A DNA stretch of 64,000 nucleotides from Arthrobacter sp. ISL-48 (GTDB taxonomy: Bacteria; Actinomycetota; Actinomycetes; Actinomycetales; Micrococcaceae). The notes under the pieces are model-generated. The model was not told where the DNA came from. It worked only from the letters and a program-made list of their open reading frames with translations, and searched no databases. Positions 9,340 to 18,497 of the stretch are shown piece after piece; the stretch's first letter is position 1; every line of letters begins with the position of its first letter. The stretch spans positions 682,001 to 746,000 of the forward strand of contig NZ_JAGGPL010000003.1 of the NCBI RefSeq assembly GCF_018613805.1. The letters are read 5' to 3'. A program made the position numbers and the translations under genes.

Positions 9340-10413
9340 TCAGCCCAGCGCCCGCTGGTTCAGCCCATCTGCCACCTGCGTGAGCCGTGTGAGAACGGCG
9401 GTAGCCGTTGCTGGTGTGTGGTTGGCCAACCCGGCGGAGGGTGTGACGCGGACAGTGCTGAGGGACGACGGCGGCAGGCCCAGCTGGTGCCACGGATGCC
9501 AGACGGAATCGACGACGTCCGCCACCTTGGGCAGAGTGCCCATCGAGACCTCGAGCGCCCCGGCCCAGAGCCGCTTTCCTGCCTCAATTGCTCCGGCGAG
9601 CTGCTCCCATTGGCGCGACGTCAAGGCTTTCAAGGGGACGGCTATGCCGTCGGCACCAGCGGCGAGGATCCGCTCAAAAGGCGCCTCAACCTCCGGAACT
9701 GAAACGGCGATTTCGGCAGCCCCGGCGGCACGAAGTGCGTCAATGACCACCCGCCAGGATTCGGTGACCTCCTGCCCGCCCACCGCGCGCAGTGTGCGGT
9801 AACCGCTCGACGTCGGAATGGTCCCGGCAAGCACGGCGGCGATATCGGGTTCGTCGAGCTGCACCACCAGCCGGGCGCCCGGAACTGCCATGGAGATCCG
9901 GGACAGGTAGCCACCCACGCCGGCGGCCAGCGAGGCCGCAATGTCGCGGCGCGCGCCATAGTCAAGGAGTGCCCTTTCACCGTTGTGCAGGTGCAGGCCC
10001 GCGGCCAGGCTCAGCGGCCCGAGCAACTGGACCTTGATCTCTGCGGCGGGTCTGTCCTCCTCTCCAGCTACGTCGGCGAGGATGTTGATGTCCGTAGACA
10101 GCGCTGAGGCTGCCCGGCGAAAGTCCTTCCCCGGGCGGTCAACCAGGCGCCAGCCATAAGGCTGGACATCCACTGCCATCTCGACGAGGAGCGACGCCGT
10201 ACGTCCCAGGCTGTCCGATCCGACGCCCCGGTCCGGAAGTTCGGCCAGGAACGGCATATGAGGGGTCCCGAGTTCGCCGCGGATAATCCGGGCAGCCTCC
10301 ACAGGGTCCTCTCCCGGCCACGGACCCAGGCCGGTTGCGGTCACCTCCAGGGGCGCGGCATCGACGGGCTCCGCTTTGTACTGCTCTGGTTGCTGGCGGC
10401 CGGTCAAACTCAT
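9340..10413 (-). CDS. MetE-like protein (B12-independent methionine synthase C-terminal fold), zinc ligands missing
   Basis: A 357-residue protein resembling the C-terminal barrel of cobalamin-independent methionine synthase. The QLDEPD motif (residues about 185-190) matches the MetE LQIDEPA strand. The expected His-x-Cys zinc pair falls in EIAVSVPEVEAP, and the late conserved Cys (NPDCGL in MetE) appears as TPSAGLA, so zinc ligands look absent. Actinobacteria carry a stand-alone MetE-like gene near ligA and trmU, which fits this locus. It is unlikely to be an ordinary methionine synthase, and its substrate is unknown. The ATG at 10413 is chosen because the upstream extension is low-complexity; its ribosome site is weak. 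Confidence 0.75.
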   Translation of the reverse strand: MSLTGRQQPEQYKAEPVDAAPLEVTATGLGPWPGEDPVEAARIIRGELGTPHMPFLAELPDRGVGSDSLGRTASLLVEMAVDVQPYGWRLVDRPGKDFRRAASALSTDINILADVAGEEDRPAAEIKVQLLGPLSLAAGLHLHNGERALLDYGARRDIAASLAAGVGGYLSRISMAVPGARLVVQLDEPDIAAVLAGTIPTSSGYRTLRAVGGQEVTESWRVVIDALRAAGAAEIAVSVPEVEAPFERILAAGADGIAVPLKALTSRQWEQLAGAIEAGKRLWAGALEVSMGTLPKVADVVDSVWHPWHQLGLPPSSLSTVRVTPSAGLANHTPATATAVLTRLTQVADGLNQRALG

Positions 10414-10426
10414 GCGACGGCCACTT

Positions 10427-10888
10427 TCATGCCACGGCGGAGGCATGCGGGCCTGAGGCGACACCCGTCCCTTGGGGTGCCTGCTCTGCGGCGGGTCCCC
10501 CATCCTGCTTTCCGGAGGCGGCCTCATGGTCTTCGGCGATGGCTTCGTGGTGCCGGATCACCTCGCCAATGATGAAATTGAGGAACTTTTCCGCGAAAGC
10601 GGGATCCAGGTGCGCCTCCTCGGCCAACCGCCGGAGCCGGGCGATCTGGGCGGTTTCACGGCCTGGGTCTCCCGCCGGCAGCCGGTGGGCGGCTTTCAGG
10701 AAGCCCACCTTCTGGGTGGCCTTGAACCGTTCCGCAAGAAGGAAGACCAGGGTGGCATCGATGTTGTCGATGCTGGAACGGATGGACAGCAGTTCCGCCA
10801 TCACCGAGTTGTCCACCTGGCCTGCCAGGGAACTGGCGGAGGCGTCGTAGGATTCGGAGTCAGGAACGTCATGGCTGTGCTGCGTCAT
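10427..10888 (-). CDS. Chorismate mutase (AroQ type)
   Basis: A 153-residue protein whose core (SIRSSIDNIDATLVFLLAER, then KATQKVGFLKA and RETAQIARLRRLAEEAHLDP) matches the helical AroQ chorismate mutase fold. This enzyme converts chorismate to prephenate for phenylalanine and tyrosine synthesis. The first ~29 residues and the last ~20 lie outside the domain. An internal ATG at 10801 (MAELLSIR) would give a compact enzyme and is a possible alternative start. It ends 13 bases before the MetE-like gene, so the two are probably co-transcribed. Confidence 0.88.
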   Translation of the reverse strand: MTQHSHDVPDSESYDASASSLAGQVDNSVMAELLSIRSSIDNIDATLVFLLAERFKATQKVGFLKAAHRLPAGDPGRETAQIARLRRLAEEAHLDPAFAEKFLNFIIGEVIRHHEAIAEDHEAASGKQDGGPAAEQAPQGTGVASGPHASAVA

Positions 10889-10947
10889 GGTCCAAGTCTA
10901 TGGGCAGGCGGGGGAATTCCTGGCGGTGTTAGGCGCGGGGTGGGGCG

Positions 10948-10985
10948 AAGGGCACCCCGCCTGGTTCGCCCGGCGGGGTGCCCTT
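10948..10985 (-). terminator. Perfect 14-bp hairpin after the peptide ABC operon
   Basis: AAGGGCACCCCGCC (10948-10961) and GGCGGGGTGCCCTT (10972-10985) are perfect inverted repeats around a 10-base loop. It lies 17 bases downstream of the fused ATPase gene. No T-run follows. Confidence 0.7.
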
Positions 10986-11002
10986 CCTGCTGAACGGAAC
11001 GT

Positions 11003-12718
11003 TCAGATACCCAGCAGCGTTCGGTGTTCTGCCCGCCGTTTTGCCTGCTCGTCCGGATCCGGCACGGGAAGGGACGCGATCAGGCGCTTGGTGTAGTCGT
11101 GCTGCGGCGCCCCCATCACCTGGCTGCCGATCCCCTGCTCCACCAGCTTGCCCTTGTAGAGCACGCCAACCCAGTGCGAAAGGATGTCCACCACGGCAAG
11201 ATCGTGGCTGATGAAAAGCGCCGCGAAGCCAAACCCGCCCTGGATCTCCTTGAACAGTTCCAGGACCTTCGCCTGCACGGAGACGTCCAGGGCCGACGTC
11301 GGCTCGTCTGCGATGAGCAGCTTCGGGTTCAGGATCAGTGCCCGGGCCAGCGAGGCCCGCTGCCGCTGTCCGCCGGACAGCTCATGCGGGTACCTTTCGG
11401 CGTACGACGCCGGCAGCTGGACTGATTCGAGTAGTTCGGCCACGCGTTTGCGCGCCTGGGCCGGAGTGGGGTTTTTGTGGATGATCAAGGGCTCCGCAAC
11501 GCAGTCACCGATGGTCAGCTGGGGGTTGAAGGAGGCGGCCGGATCCTGGAAGACGAACCCGATGTCCTTGCGGAGCGGCTTGAAAGTGCGTTCCTTGAGA
11601 TTCAGCATCTCGTACCCCAGGACCTTCAGGCTCCCTCCGGTGGTCCGGTTAAGTCCCGCGATGGCCCGGCCGATAGTGGTTTTTCCGGATCCGGATTCGC
11701 CAACCAGCCCGAAAACTTCGCCCTCGGACACCGTGAAACTGACCCCGTCCACGGCCTTGAAGGAAGGGCTTCCCAGCCGGCCGGGGTATTCGATGGTCAG
11801 GTTCCGCGCCTCCACCAGCACCTTGCCGTCCTGGTGGGCTCGCTGTGTCATGCCCTCCGACGCCGAGTTGCGCCCGAGGTGCGGGACGGCCGCCAGCAGT
11901 TTCCTGGTGTAGTCCTGCTTGGGCTCCGCAAACAGCACCCGCGAAGTGGCTTCCTCCACGACGTCGCCCCGGTACATCACCACCACACGGTCGGCGAGGT
12001 CGGCCACTACGCCCATGTTGTGGGTGATCAGCACAATGGACGTGCCGTAGATGTCCCTCAGGTCCCTGAGCAGTCCCAGGATCTCCGCCTGCACCGTTAC
12101 GTCCAGTGCCGTGGTGGGCTCATCAGCCACGATCAGCCCGGGGTTCAGGGCAAGGGCCGCGGCGATGACAACGCGCTGCTTCTGGCCGCCCGAGAACTGG
12201 TGCGGGTAGTAGTTGACCCGCTGTTCGGGATCCGGAATCCCTACTTTGCCCAGCGCCTCGATGGCTCGGGCCTTGGCCTCTTTGGCGGAGACCCGCTTTC
12301 CGTCGGGCCCGCCGCTGTGGGCACGAATGCCCTCCGCGATCTGCCAACCCACAGTAAACACCGGGTTCAATGCCGTGGACGGTTCCTGGAACACCATGGC
12401 GACATCACGGCCGCGGATCTGCCTCAGCTTCGAGGCGCTGACGCTGATCACGTTGTTTCCATTGATGAGCACCGCCCCGCCACTGGTGGCAGTCTCCGGC
12501 AGCAGCCCAAGAATGGTCTTGGCTGTCACGGTCTTGCCGGATCCGGATTCGCCGACGATCGCCAGCACCTCTCCGGCCCTGACGTCGAGGCTTACGTCGT
12601 TGACCGCGTAGACGTCCCCGCTGTCAGTGGCGAACGTGACCTTGAGGTGGTCAATCTCCAGGACCGGGGGATCAGTAGGGTTCTTCCGGTCCGATACGGA
12701 ACCAAGGTTGACAGTCAA
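11003..12718 (-). CDS. Peptide ABC transporter, fused dual ATPase (DppD-DppF type)
   Basis: A 571-residue protein with two complete ABC ATPase domains in one chain. Domain 1 spans about residues 20-275 and has Walker A GESGSGKT, signature QFSGGQKQR and Walker [13 protein letters not shown]. Domain 2 spans about 310-560 and has [17 protein letters not shown] and [12 protein letters not shown]. Each has the oligopeptide-type extension after its ATPase core. It powers import through the two permeases encoded just upstream, and its start overlaps the preceding permease stop by 4 bases. Most peptide importers use two separate ATPases; fusion is common in actinobacteria. The transported peptide or nickel-type substrate cannot be told. 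Confidence 0.93.
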   Translation of the reverse strand: MTVNLGSVSDRKNPTDPPVLEIDHLKVTFATDSGDVYAVNDVSLDVRAGEVLAIVGESGSGKTVTAKTILGLLPETATSGGAVLINGNNVISVSASKLRQIRGRDVAMVFQEPSTALNPVFTVGWQIAEGIRAHSGGPDGKRVSAKEAKARAIEALGKVGIPDPEQRVNYYPHQFSGGQKQRVVIAAALALNPGLIVADEPTTALDVTVQAEILGLLRDLRDIYGTSIVLITHNMGVVADLADRVVVMYRGDVVEEATSRVLFAEPKQDYTRKLLAAVPHLGRNSASEGMTQRAHQDGKVLVEARNLTIEYPGRLGSPSFKAVDGVSFTVSEGEVFGLVGESGSGKTTIGRAIAGLNRTTGGSLKVLGYEMLNLKERTFKPLRKDIGFVFQDPAASFNPQLTIGDCVAEPLIIHKNPTPAQARKRVAELLESVQLPASYAERYPHELSGGQRQRASLARALILNPKLLIADEPTSALDVSVQAKVLELFKEIQGGFGFAALFISHDLAVVDILSHWVGVLYKGKLVEQGIGSQVMGAPQHDYTKRLIASLPVPDPDEQAKRRAEHRTLLGI

Positions 12719-13734
12719 AGTACTCTCGATTCTGCTTCGAGGCTGGCCGGGGCAGCCGGAACCGGGCCGCTTTTGCCGCTTCCCGCGCGCTTGCGCCCGC
12801 GGATGCGCGGATCATTGAGGTCATTGATGCTCTCCCCCACGAGCGTGAGGCCCAGCACCGTCCAGACAATGGCCAAGCCGGGGAACACGCCTGTCCACCA
12901 GATGCCCGACGTCGTATCGGCAAGGGCCTGTTTGAGGTCGAAGCCCCACTCTGAGGCGGATGACGGTTCGATGCCGAAGCCCAGGAAACCCAGCGCCGCA
13001 AGCGTGAGGATTGCCTCCGAGGCGTTCAGCGTGAAGATCAGCGGCAGAGTCCGGGTGGCGTTGCGGTAGATGTGCCTGCTCATGATGCGGATGCTCGAGG
13101 CGCCCACAACTTTGGCGGACTCGACGAACGGTTCCGCCTTGAGCCGTATGGTTTCGGCCCTGATGACCCGGAAGTACTGGGGAATGAAGACGACCGTAAT
13201 GGAGAAGGCAGCCGCCAGAATGCCGCCCAAGAGGCTCGATTGTCCGCCGCTGATGACAATCGCCATGACAATGGCCACGAGCAATGACGGGAAAGCGTAG
13301 ATAGCATCTGCGACGACAACCAGGATTCGGTCCAGCCAGCCGCCCAGGTATCCGCTGACCAGGCCAAGAATAACGCCCGCGAAAATGGAGAGGATGACGG
13401 CCACGACGATGACGAAGACAGCGGTTTGTGAGCCCCATACGACACGAGAAAAGACGTCATAGCCGCCCACTGTAGTTCCCCAGAGATGCTTGCCTCCGGG
13501 CGGCTGCTGGGTGGCAAAACTGCCCTCGGCGTCGGAAAGCTGGGCAAAGCTGTAGGGGGCAATCAGCGGCGCAAAGGCCGCAGTCAGCAAAAAGATACCG
13601 GTCAGCACCAGCCCGATGACGAGCATGCCCCGCTGCAGCCCCACGCTCTTGTTGAAATGGGAGATGACGGGCAGCCGCTTAAGCAGGGACGCCTTGCGGG
13701 CAGTGGGGGCTGCCACAGGAGAATTCGTGCTCAT
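12715..13734 (-). CDS. Peptide ABC transporter permease (DppC type)
   Basis: A 339-residue inner-membrane permease with an N-terminal cytosolic segment, a first helix near residues 36-56, a periplasmic loop containing GTTVGGYDVFSRVVWG, and then the five-helix transport core. The cytoplasmic coupling loop (ESAKVVGASSIRIMSRHIYRN) has the EAA-like pattern that contacts the ATPase. The gene starts one base after the DppB-type gene stop and overlaps the ATPase gene. Confidence 0.93.
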   Translation of the reverse strand: MSTNSPVAAPTARKASLLKRLPVISHFNKSVGLQRGMLVIGLVLTGIFLLTAAFAPLIAPYSFAQLSDAEGSFATQQPPGGKHLWGTTVGGYDVFSRVVWGSQTAVFVIVVAVILSIFAGVILGLVSGYLGGWLDRILVVVADAIYAFPSLLVAIVMAIVISGGQSSLLGGILAAAFSITVVFIPQYFRVIRAETIRLKAEPFVESAKVVGASSIRIMSRHIYRNATRTLPLIFTLNASEAILTLAALGFLGFGIEPSSASEWGFDLKQALADTTSGIWWTGVFPGLAIVWTVLGLTLVGESINDLNDPRIRGRKRAGSGKSGPVPAAPASLEAESRVL

Positions 13735-13735
13735 G

Positions 13736-14827
13736 TCAGTACCTCACGCGGGGGTCGATCAGCGCGGCCACGATGTCCACGATGAAGTTGGTGACCGCTA
13801 CGATGACGGCCAGAAGGACAACGATGCCCTGGACGGCCACAAAGTCACGGGCCGTCAGGTAATTGGCCAGCTGGAAACCGAGGCCTTGCCACTCAAACGT
13901 CTTCTCGGTCAGCACCGCGCCCCCAAGCATGACGGCGATCTGCAGGCCCATCACGGTGATGATGGGGATCAGGGCCGGCTTGTAGGCGTGCTTGGTGACC
14001 AGCCGGAACTCGCTCACTCCACGTGAGCGCCCGGCCTCGACGTAGTCCTTGCCGAGGGTACCGATCACGTTCGTGCGGACCAGCCGGAGGAAGATGCCCG
14101 CTGTGAGGAGGCCAAGGGCCACCGCGGGAAGGACTGCGTGTGCCATCACGTCGCCGAGCGCGGCCATGTTCCCGCTGCGGACGGCGTCCAGCCAGTAGAT
14201 CCCGCTGGGCGCCTGCAAGGACGTCAGGGCCAATTCGCTGGAAGTCTTGGCCCGGCCTGCAACGGGAAGCCAGCCGAGCCAGACCGAAAATGTGAGCTTG
14301 AGGAGAAGCCCTGCGAAGAACACCGGAGTGGCGTAACAAAGGATGGCGAACACGCGCAGCACGGCATCGGGCAGATGGTCGCGCCGGTGCGCGGCAATCA
14401 TGCCGAAAGGAATACCGACAAGGAGCGCCACAATCAAGGCATTGATCGTCAGTTCAAGTGTGGCTGAACCATAGGTGGCCAGCATCTCCGTAACCTTTCG
14501 GTTGTCGGAGAGGGTGGTTCCGAAGTTTCCGGTGACGAGCTGGCCGAGGTACTCGAAGTACTGCACCAGGAGGGGGCGGTCGTAGCCCGCGGCATGGATC
14601 CGTTCCTGCAGCTGGTCCGGGGGAAGCCGGCCACCCATGGCCGCCGTGACGGGATCGCCGGTGACCCGCATCAGGAAGAACACCAGGGTGACCAGGATGA
14701 GGATAGTGGGAAAGATCAGCAGGAACCTGATCAGCATGTACTGGCCGAGTCCCCCGCCGGCCGCTTTCTTCTTTGACGGTAACAGGCCGTCGGCGTCGCT
14801 TGGCGGCGCCTCAATCAATGTAGTCAT
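13736..14827 (-). CDS. Peptide ABC transporter permease (DppB type)
   Basis: A 363-residue permease. The first helix (FLLIFPTILILVTLVFFLMRVTGDP) and the following GDP segment are typical of DppB/OppB, followed by five more helices. The EAA-like coupling loop is YVEAGRSRGVSEFRLVTKHAYKPAL. AGGTAAGA precedes the ATG. It is separated from the binding-protein gene by 126 bases carrying a strong hairpin, which may lower its expression relative to the binding protein. Confidence 0.93.
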   Translation of the reverse strand: MTTLIEAPPSDADGLLPSKKKAAGGGLGQYMLIRFLLIFPTILILVTLVFFLMRVTGDPVTAAMGGRLPPDQLQERIHAAGYDRPLLVQYFEYLGQLVTGNFGTTLSDNRKVTEMLATYGSATLELTINALIVALLVGIPFGMIAAHRRDHLPDAVLRVFAILCYATPVFFAGLLLKLTFSVWLGWLPVAGRAKTSSELALTSLQAPSGIYWLDAVRSGNMAALGDVMAHAVLPAVALGLLTAGIFLRLVRTNVIGTLGKDYVEAGRSRGVSEFRLVTKHAYKPALIPIITVMGLQIAVMLGGAVLTEKTFEWQGLGFQLANYLTARDFVAVQGIVVLLAVIVAVTNFIVDIVAALIDPRVRY

Positions 14828-14893
14828 TCTTACCTAATGTCGATCGGTCCGAAGGCGGTGGGCAGCCCCGGATCTGTTATGCATCCAGCAAGA

Positions 14894-14921
14894 GGGCGGG
14901 ACGCCAGTAGGCGTCCCGCCC
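14894..14921 (-). promoter_or_regulatory. Intergenic hairpin between binding protein and permease genes
   Basis: GGGCGGGACGCC (14894-14905), loop AGTA, GGCGTCCCGCCC (14910-14921) form a perfect 12-bp stem. It lies 32 bases after the binding-protein stop within the operon. Such hairpins usually stabilise the upstream message or partly terminate, giving more binding protein than permease. Confidence 0.65.
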
Positions 14922-14953
14922 CTAGGCTGGACAGATCCTGACGGTGCGGGTCC

Positions 14954-16585
14954 TTACTTCGAGATCACGCCGAGGCGGGTCTTGAAGGATGCGTCGAGCG
15001 TCTTTTCCACGCCCTTGACATCCGCGCCGGCCACCATCAGCTGGGCACCCTGCAGCAGCGGCAGCGTGGACAGGTCCTTAGCCACAGCTGTTTGTACGTC
15101 GCCGAGCGCCTTTGCACGCTCGGTCTTGTCAGCTGTAACAAGTTCCTTCTTGACCAGATCGGTAACCGCCGGGTTCTCGTAGTGGTTATGGAGGAAATTG
15201 CCCGGGATAAAGAACGGCGTGAGGTAATTGTCGGCGTCGGAGTAGTCCGGGAACCAGCCCAGCTGGTAGACCGGGTAGGCGTCCGCGGTGCGTGCCTTGG
15301 AGTAGGTAACCCATTCGGTGGACTGCAGGTCCACCGTGAACAGGCCGGACTTCTCCAGCTGTTCCTTGACCATGGCGTATTCATCGCCGGAGGACTTGCC
15401 GTAGTGGTCCGGGTTGTACTGCAGCTTGATGTTGACGGTACCCGAGATCCCGGCGTCGGCGAAGGCCTTCTTGGCTTTGTCCAGGCTCGGCTTGCCGTTC
15501 CCGTCGCCGTACATCTCCTTGAGTGGCTTCACTGCTCCGGGCAACCCGTCAGGAACAACGGAATAGGCAGGTACGTACGTGCCCTTGTACACTTGGGTAG
15601 CTATGGCATCACGGTCCACGATGTTCGCCATGGCCTGACGCACGGCCAGCGCCTTCTTCGCATCGGCGTCCGGGGACTTTGCACCGAACGGCATGGTGTC
15701 GAAGTTGAAAACGATATAGCGCAGCTCACCGCCCGGCCCTTTATGGACCTTGACCTTCGAATCCTTTTCCAGGTCCGCGGCATCGGTGGCCGTGAGGCTG
15801 CGGCCCGCGACGTCGACGTTGCCCTGCTGCACGTCCAGCTTCAGGTTGTTGGAGTCAGCGTAATACTTGATGTTGGCACCGTCGTTGGCGGGTTTACCGA
15901 GCAGGCCCATGTAATCCGGGTTGACCTTGAGGCTGACCAGTTCGTTCTTCTTGTAGCTGTCGATCGTGTACTGTCCCGCGAAGGGCTTAGCCTTGACGAT
16001 CTCCTCATCGCTGAGGATTTTGTCTGCTGGAAAAACTTCCTCATCGACAATGGGGCCTGTGTTGGTTCCGAGCACGCTCGGAAAGACCTGGTCATTCGCC
16101 TCCTTCAGCGTGAAGACGACCGTCGAATCATCCGTGGCCTGCACGGACTTCAGGTTCGAGAGCAGCGACGCCGGTCCGTTGGGGTCAGCGATTTTGACCA
16201 CCCGGTCAAAGGAGAACTTGACGTCAGAGGACGTCAGGGCGTGCCCGTTAGCAAACTTGAGGCCTGGTTTTAGCTTCACCGTGTAATCCGTGGGACTGGT
16301 GAAGGATGCCGATTCGGCGATGTCAGGGCTGGGTTCTGCTGTTCCGGGCTTTGAGTTCATGAGGAACGGATAGACCTGGTTCATCAACATGAAGGACCCT
16401 GCGTCATAGGAACCTGCGGGATCCAGGGTGACCAGTTTGTCAGTCGTTCCATAGGTGACGATTCCGCCGCCGGCACTCTCTGTGGACGTTCCGCCGCCGC
16501 CTGAGGGGCCCGTGCAGGCAGTCAATGCGAAAGCGGAAATGCCTGCCAGCGCGATAGCGCCCCGCAGTCTGGTGCTCTTGATCAT
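14954..16585 (-). CDS. Peptide ABC transporter substrate-binding lipoprotein (family 5)
   Basis: A 543-residue extracytoplasmic solute-binding lipoprotein. The signal peptide ends in the lipobox LTAC (Cys24), followed by a Gly/Ser/Thr linker. The mature protein has family 5 features: TLDPAGSYDAGSFMLMNQVYPFL, FTSPTDYTVKLKPGLKFANGHALTSSDVKFSFDRV and VRQAMANIVDRDAI. It is the first gene of the importer operon. The 216-base upstream region contains an AT-rich stretch (about 16705-16745) that probably holds the promoter. Confidence 0.94.
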   Translation of the reverse strand: MIKSTRLRGAIALAGISAFALTACTGPSGGGGTSTESAGGGIVTYGTTDKLVTLDPAGSYDAGSFMLMNQVYPFLMNSKPGTAEPSPDIAESASFTSPTDYTVKLKPGLKFANGHALTSSDVKFSFDRVVKIADPNGPASLLSNLKSVQATDDSTVVFTLKEANDQVFPSVLGTNTGPIVDEEVFPADKILSDEEIVKAKPFAGQYTIDSYKKNELVSLKVNPDYMGLLGKPANDGANIKYYADSNNLKLDVQQGNVDVAGRSLTATDAADLEKDSKVKVHKGPGGELRYIVFNFDTMPFGAKSPDADAKKALAVRQAMANIVDRDAIATQVYKGTYVPAYSVVPDGLPGAVKPLKEMYGDGNGKPSLDKAKKAFADAGISGTVNIKLQYNPDHYGKSSGDEYAMVKEQLEKSGLFTVDLQSTEWVTYSKARTADAYPVYQLGWFPDYSDADNYLTPFFIPGNFLHNHYENPAVTDLVKKELVTADKTERAKALGDVQTAVAKDLSTLPLLQGAQLMVAGADVKGVEKTLDASFKTRLGVISK

Positions 16586-16801
16586 CTGTGAGCTTTCTGT
16601 TCGATGAGTCGTGCCCGCCGCCCGCCAGGCTGTGTTTGCATTGGGGGGAAGCGCGCTGTCGTGATTCCTCGATTCAATCAGACAGGCAGACCATGAAACG
16701 ATTCATACTGTGATTTGGTACACAAAATTTACCTGATTGGTTCATCGCTCTCACTTTTGTGTTCGAGCCTGTGCAAAGCCGCTCCGCGCGGGTTGCTGTC
16801 G
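16586..16801 (-). promoter_or_regulatory. Upstream region of the peptide importer operon
   Basis: The stretch between the binding-protein gene and the mnmA end has no convincing gene. An AT-rich segment at about 16705-16745, much less GC-rich than its surroundings, includes the near-palindrome TTTGGTACACAAA (16724-16736). A promoter and operator here are likely, but I cannot assign -35/-10 boxes with confidence. Confidence 0.35.
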
Positions 16802-17947
16802 CTAGAGTTCGGCGCGCTGCAGCGAACGGGCGGCGTCGATTGTCGCCTGCCCCAGGACCCGGCTGCCCTGGTAAAGCACCACTGTCTGGCCCGGAGCCAC
16901 GCCCCGGAGCGGTTCGGTCAGGGTGACAACCAACTGCTCGTTCGAAGCTGCGTCTGCCGAACTGCTGGGGCTGCGCACCACAACCGCCGTCGCCGGAACC
17001 GGGTCCCCGTGGGCACGCACCTGGGCGTAGCAGGCGAACTCGGCACCTGTGTGCACTTCGGCGATTGGCAAACCGGCCCAGGACACCTTGATACCCCGGA
17101 TCTCGTCAATGGCCAGCAGCGATCCAGGCCCCACCACTACCTTGTTTTCCTTGGGGCGGATCTCCAGCACGAACCGTGGCTTGCCATCCGCTGCAGGAGT
17201 ACCCAGCTTGAGGCCCCGGCGCTGCCCCACGGTAAAGGCGTTGGCGCCAGGATGCTCCCCCACCTTCGTGCCGGTCTCGTCCACGATGTCGCCGGTGCTC
17301 ATCTCGATTTTCTCGGCAAGCCAACCCGCGGTGTCGCCGTCGGGAATAAAGCAGATGTCGTGACTGTCCGGCTTGTTGGCTACGGACAGTCCACGGCGCT
17401 CGGCTTCGGCACGCACCTCGGCCTTTGACGGCGTGTCAGCCAGCGGGAACATCGAGTGCTTGAGCTGTTCGTGGGTGAGTACGCCCAGGACGTAGCTCTG
17501 GTCCTTGGCCCAGTCGGCCGCACGGTGAAGTTCGGGATTCCCCTCGGCGTCGGTGATCACCTTGGCGTAGTGGCCTGTGCAGACGGCGTCGAATCCCAGT
17601 GCGATGGCCTTCTCCAGCAACGCGGCGAACTTAATGCGCTCGTTGCACCGCATGCAGGGGTTGGGAGTCCGGCCGGCAGCGTACTCGTCGATGAAGTCCT
17701 GGACCACATCTTCCTTGAAACGCTCGGAGAAGTCCCAGACGTAGTACGGGATACCCAGCACGTCGCAGGCGCGCCAGGCGTCGCGTGAGTCTTCGATGGT
17801 GCAGCAGCCACGGCTGCCGGTCCGCAGGGTTCCGGGCATCCGGGACAGCGCGAGGTGGACGCCGACGACATCGTGACCCGCCTCGACGGCCCGTGCTGCG
17901 GCAACGGCGGAATCGACTCCGCCGCTCATGGCTGCTAGAACTCGCAT
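16802..17947 (-). CDS. mnmA: tRNA-specific 2-thiouridylase MnmA
   Basis: Adds sulfur to uridine 34 of Lys, Glu and Gln tRNAs. The ATP-pyrophosphatase loop is SGGVDSAVA (residues 8-16). The two catalytic cysteines are visible: Cys98 in RTPNPCMRC and Cys199 in [11 protein letters not shown]. The C-terminal beta domain follows. Length is 381 residues, as usual. The frame opens upstream at 18166, but [10 protein letters not shown] is the standard N-terminus. Sulfur would come from the cysteine desulfurase encoded just upstream, which fits the conserved iscS-trmU pairing in actinobacteria. Confidence 0.96.
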   Translation of the reverse strand: MRVLAAMSGGVDSAVAAARAVEAGHDVVGVHLALSRMPGTLRTGSRGCCTIEDSRDAWRACDVLGIPYYVWDFSERFKEDVVQDFIDEYAAGRTPNPCMRCNERIKFAALLEKAIALGFDAVCTGHYAKVITDAEGNPELHRAADWAKDQSYVLGVLTHEQLKHSMFPLADTPSKAEVRAEAERRGLSVANKPDSHDICFIPDGDTAGWLAEKIEMSTGDIVDETGTKVGEHPGANAFTVGQRRGLKLGTPAADGKPRFVLEIRPKENKVVVGPGSLLAIDEIRGIKVSWAGLPIAEVHTGAEFACYAQVRAHGDPVPATAVVVRSPSSSADAASNEQLVVTLTEPLRGVAPGQTVVLYQGSRVLGQATIDAARSLQRAEL

Positions 17948-18168
17948 GCTGGCTTTCTTTGTGGGGTAGGGGTTTTGCCGGCTCTTGGCGGCTGTTCGCC
18001 GCAGAAATAGCACAATGCCTGCATCCCTATTGTATCGGCACGCCGAATCCTCCTCCAAAAGAGCCTGACTGCCCCTAGGCCGCCTTCTAAAGTCACGCGT
18101 AATGGTTTTAGATACCGCCTTCCACAAGCGGTGCCGGCTGAGCCCCGGCCGCAGGAATGGAGCCAATC

Positions 18169-18497
18169 ATGGCCAACGGGAACATTGTGATTGTGGGCGG
18201 CGGACTCGCCGGCTCCACCGCCGCCAAGACACTCAGGGCCGAAGGATTCGGCGGGCCTGTGATCCTGCTCGGCACCGAAAGCCACCCCCCTACCTGCGGC
18301 CTCCGCTGTCCAAGGAATATCTACTGGGCAAGGCGGCCAAGGACAGCGTCCCGGTGGTGCCGGTTGGCTGGTACGGGGAGAACGACGTCGACCTCCGCCT
18401 GAGCGTTTCAGCCACCAATGTTGAGCCTGATGCCAGGACCGAGCGGCTGAGGGACGGGTCGGTGGGTCTCGATCAGCTCCTGCCGGAGGCCGCCTGA
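18169..18497 (+). pseudogene. Remnant of an FAD-dependent (ferredoxin-type) oxidoreductase
   Basis: The N-terminal ~105 codons of a pyridine nucleotide-disulfide-type reductase remain. They begin MANGNIVIVGGGLAGSTAAK (Rossmann GGGLAG). The reading frame breaks at a C-run (18285-18290) and continues in the +1-shifted frame as YLRPPLSKEYLLGK, the motif that normally follows ESHPPY. One missing C would explain it. Similarity then fades at a segment resembling DGSxxxYDQLL near 18485, where the opposite-strand desulfurase gene ends. Intact relatives have ~400 residues, so about three quarters is lost. GGAG precedes the original start. The truncation argues for a real pseudogene even if the frameshift were a sequencing error. 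Confidence 0.8.

Noticed and set aside
11477..13069. 530-codon open frame opposite the peptide ABC genes
   Set aside because: No recognisable domain, and the opposite strand carries full Walker A/B and permease motifs.
18169..18497. Treating the reductase remnant as a simple sequencing error
   Set aside because: Restoring one C would fix the frame but still leave a protein of ~105 residues in place of ~400, so the gene is truncated regardless.
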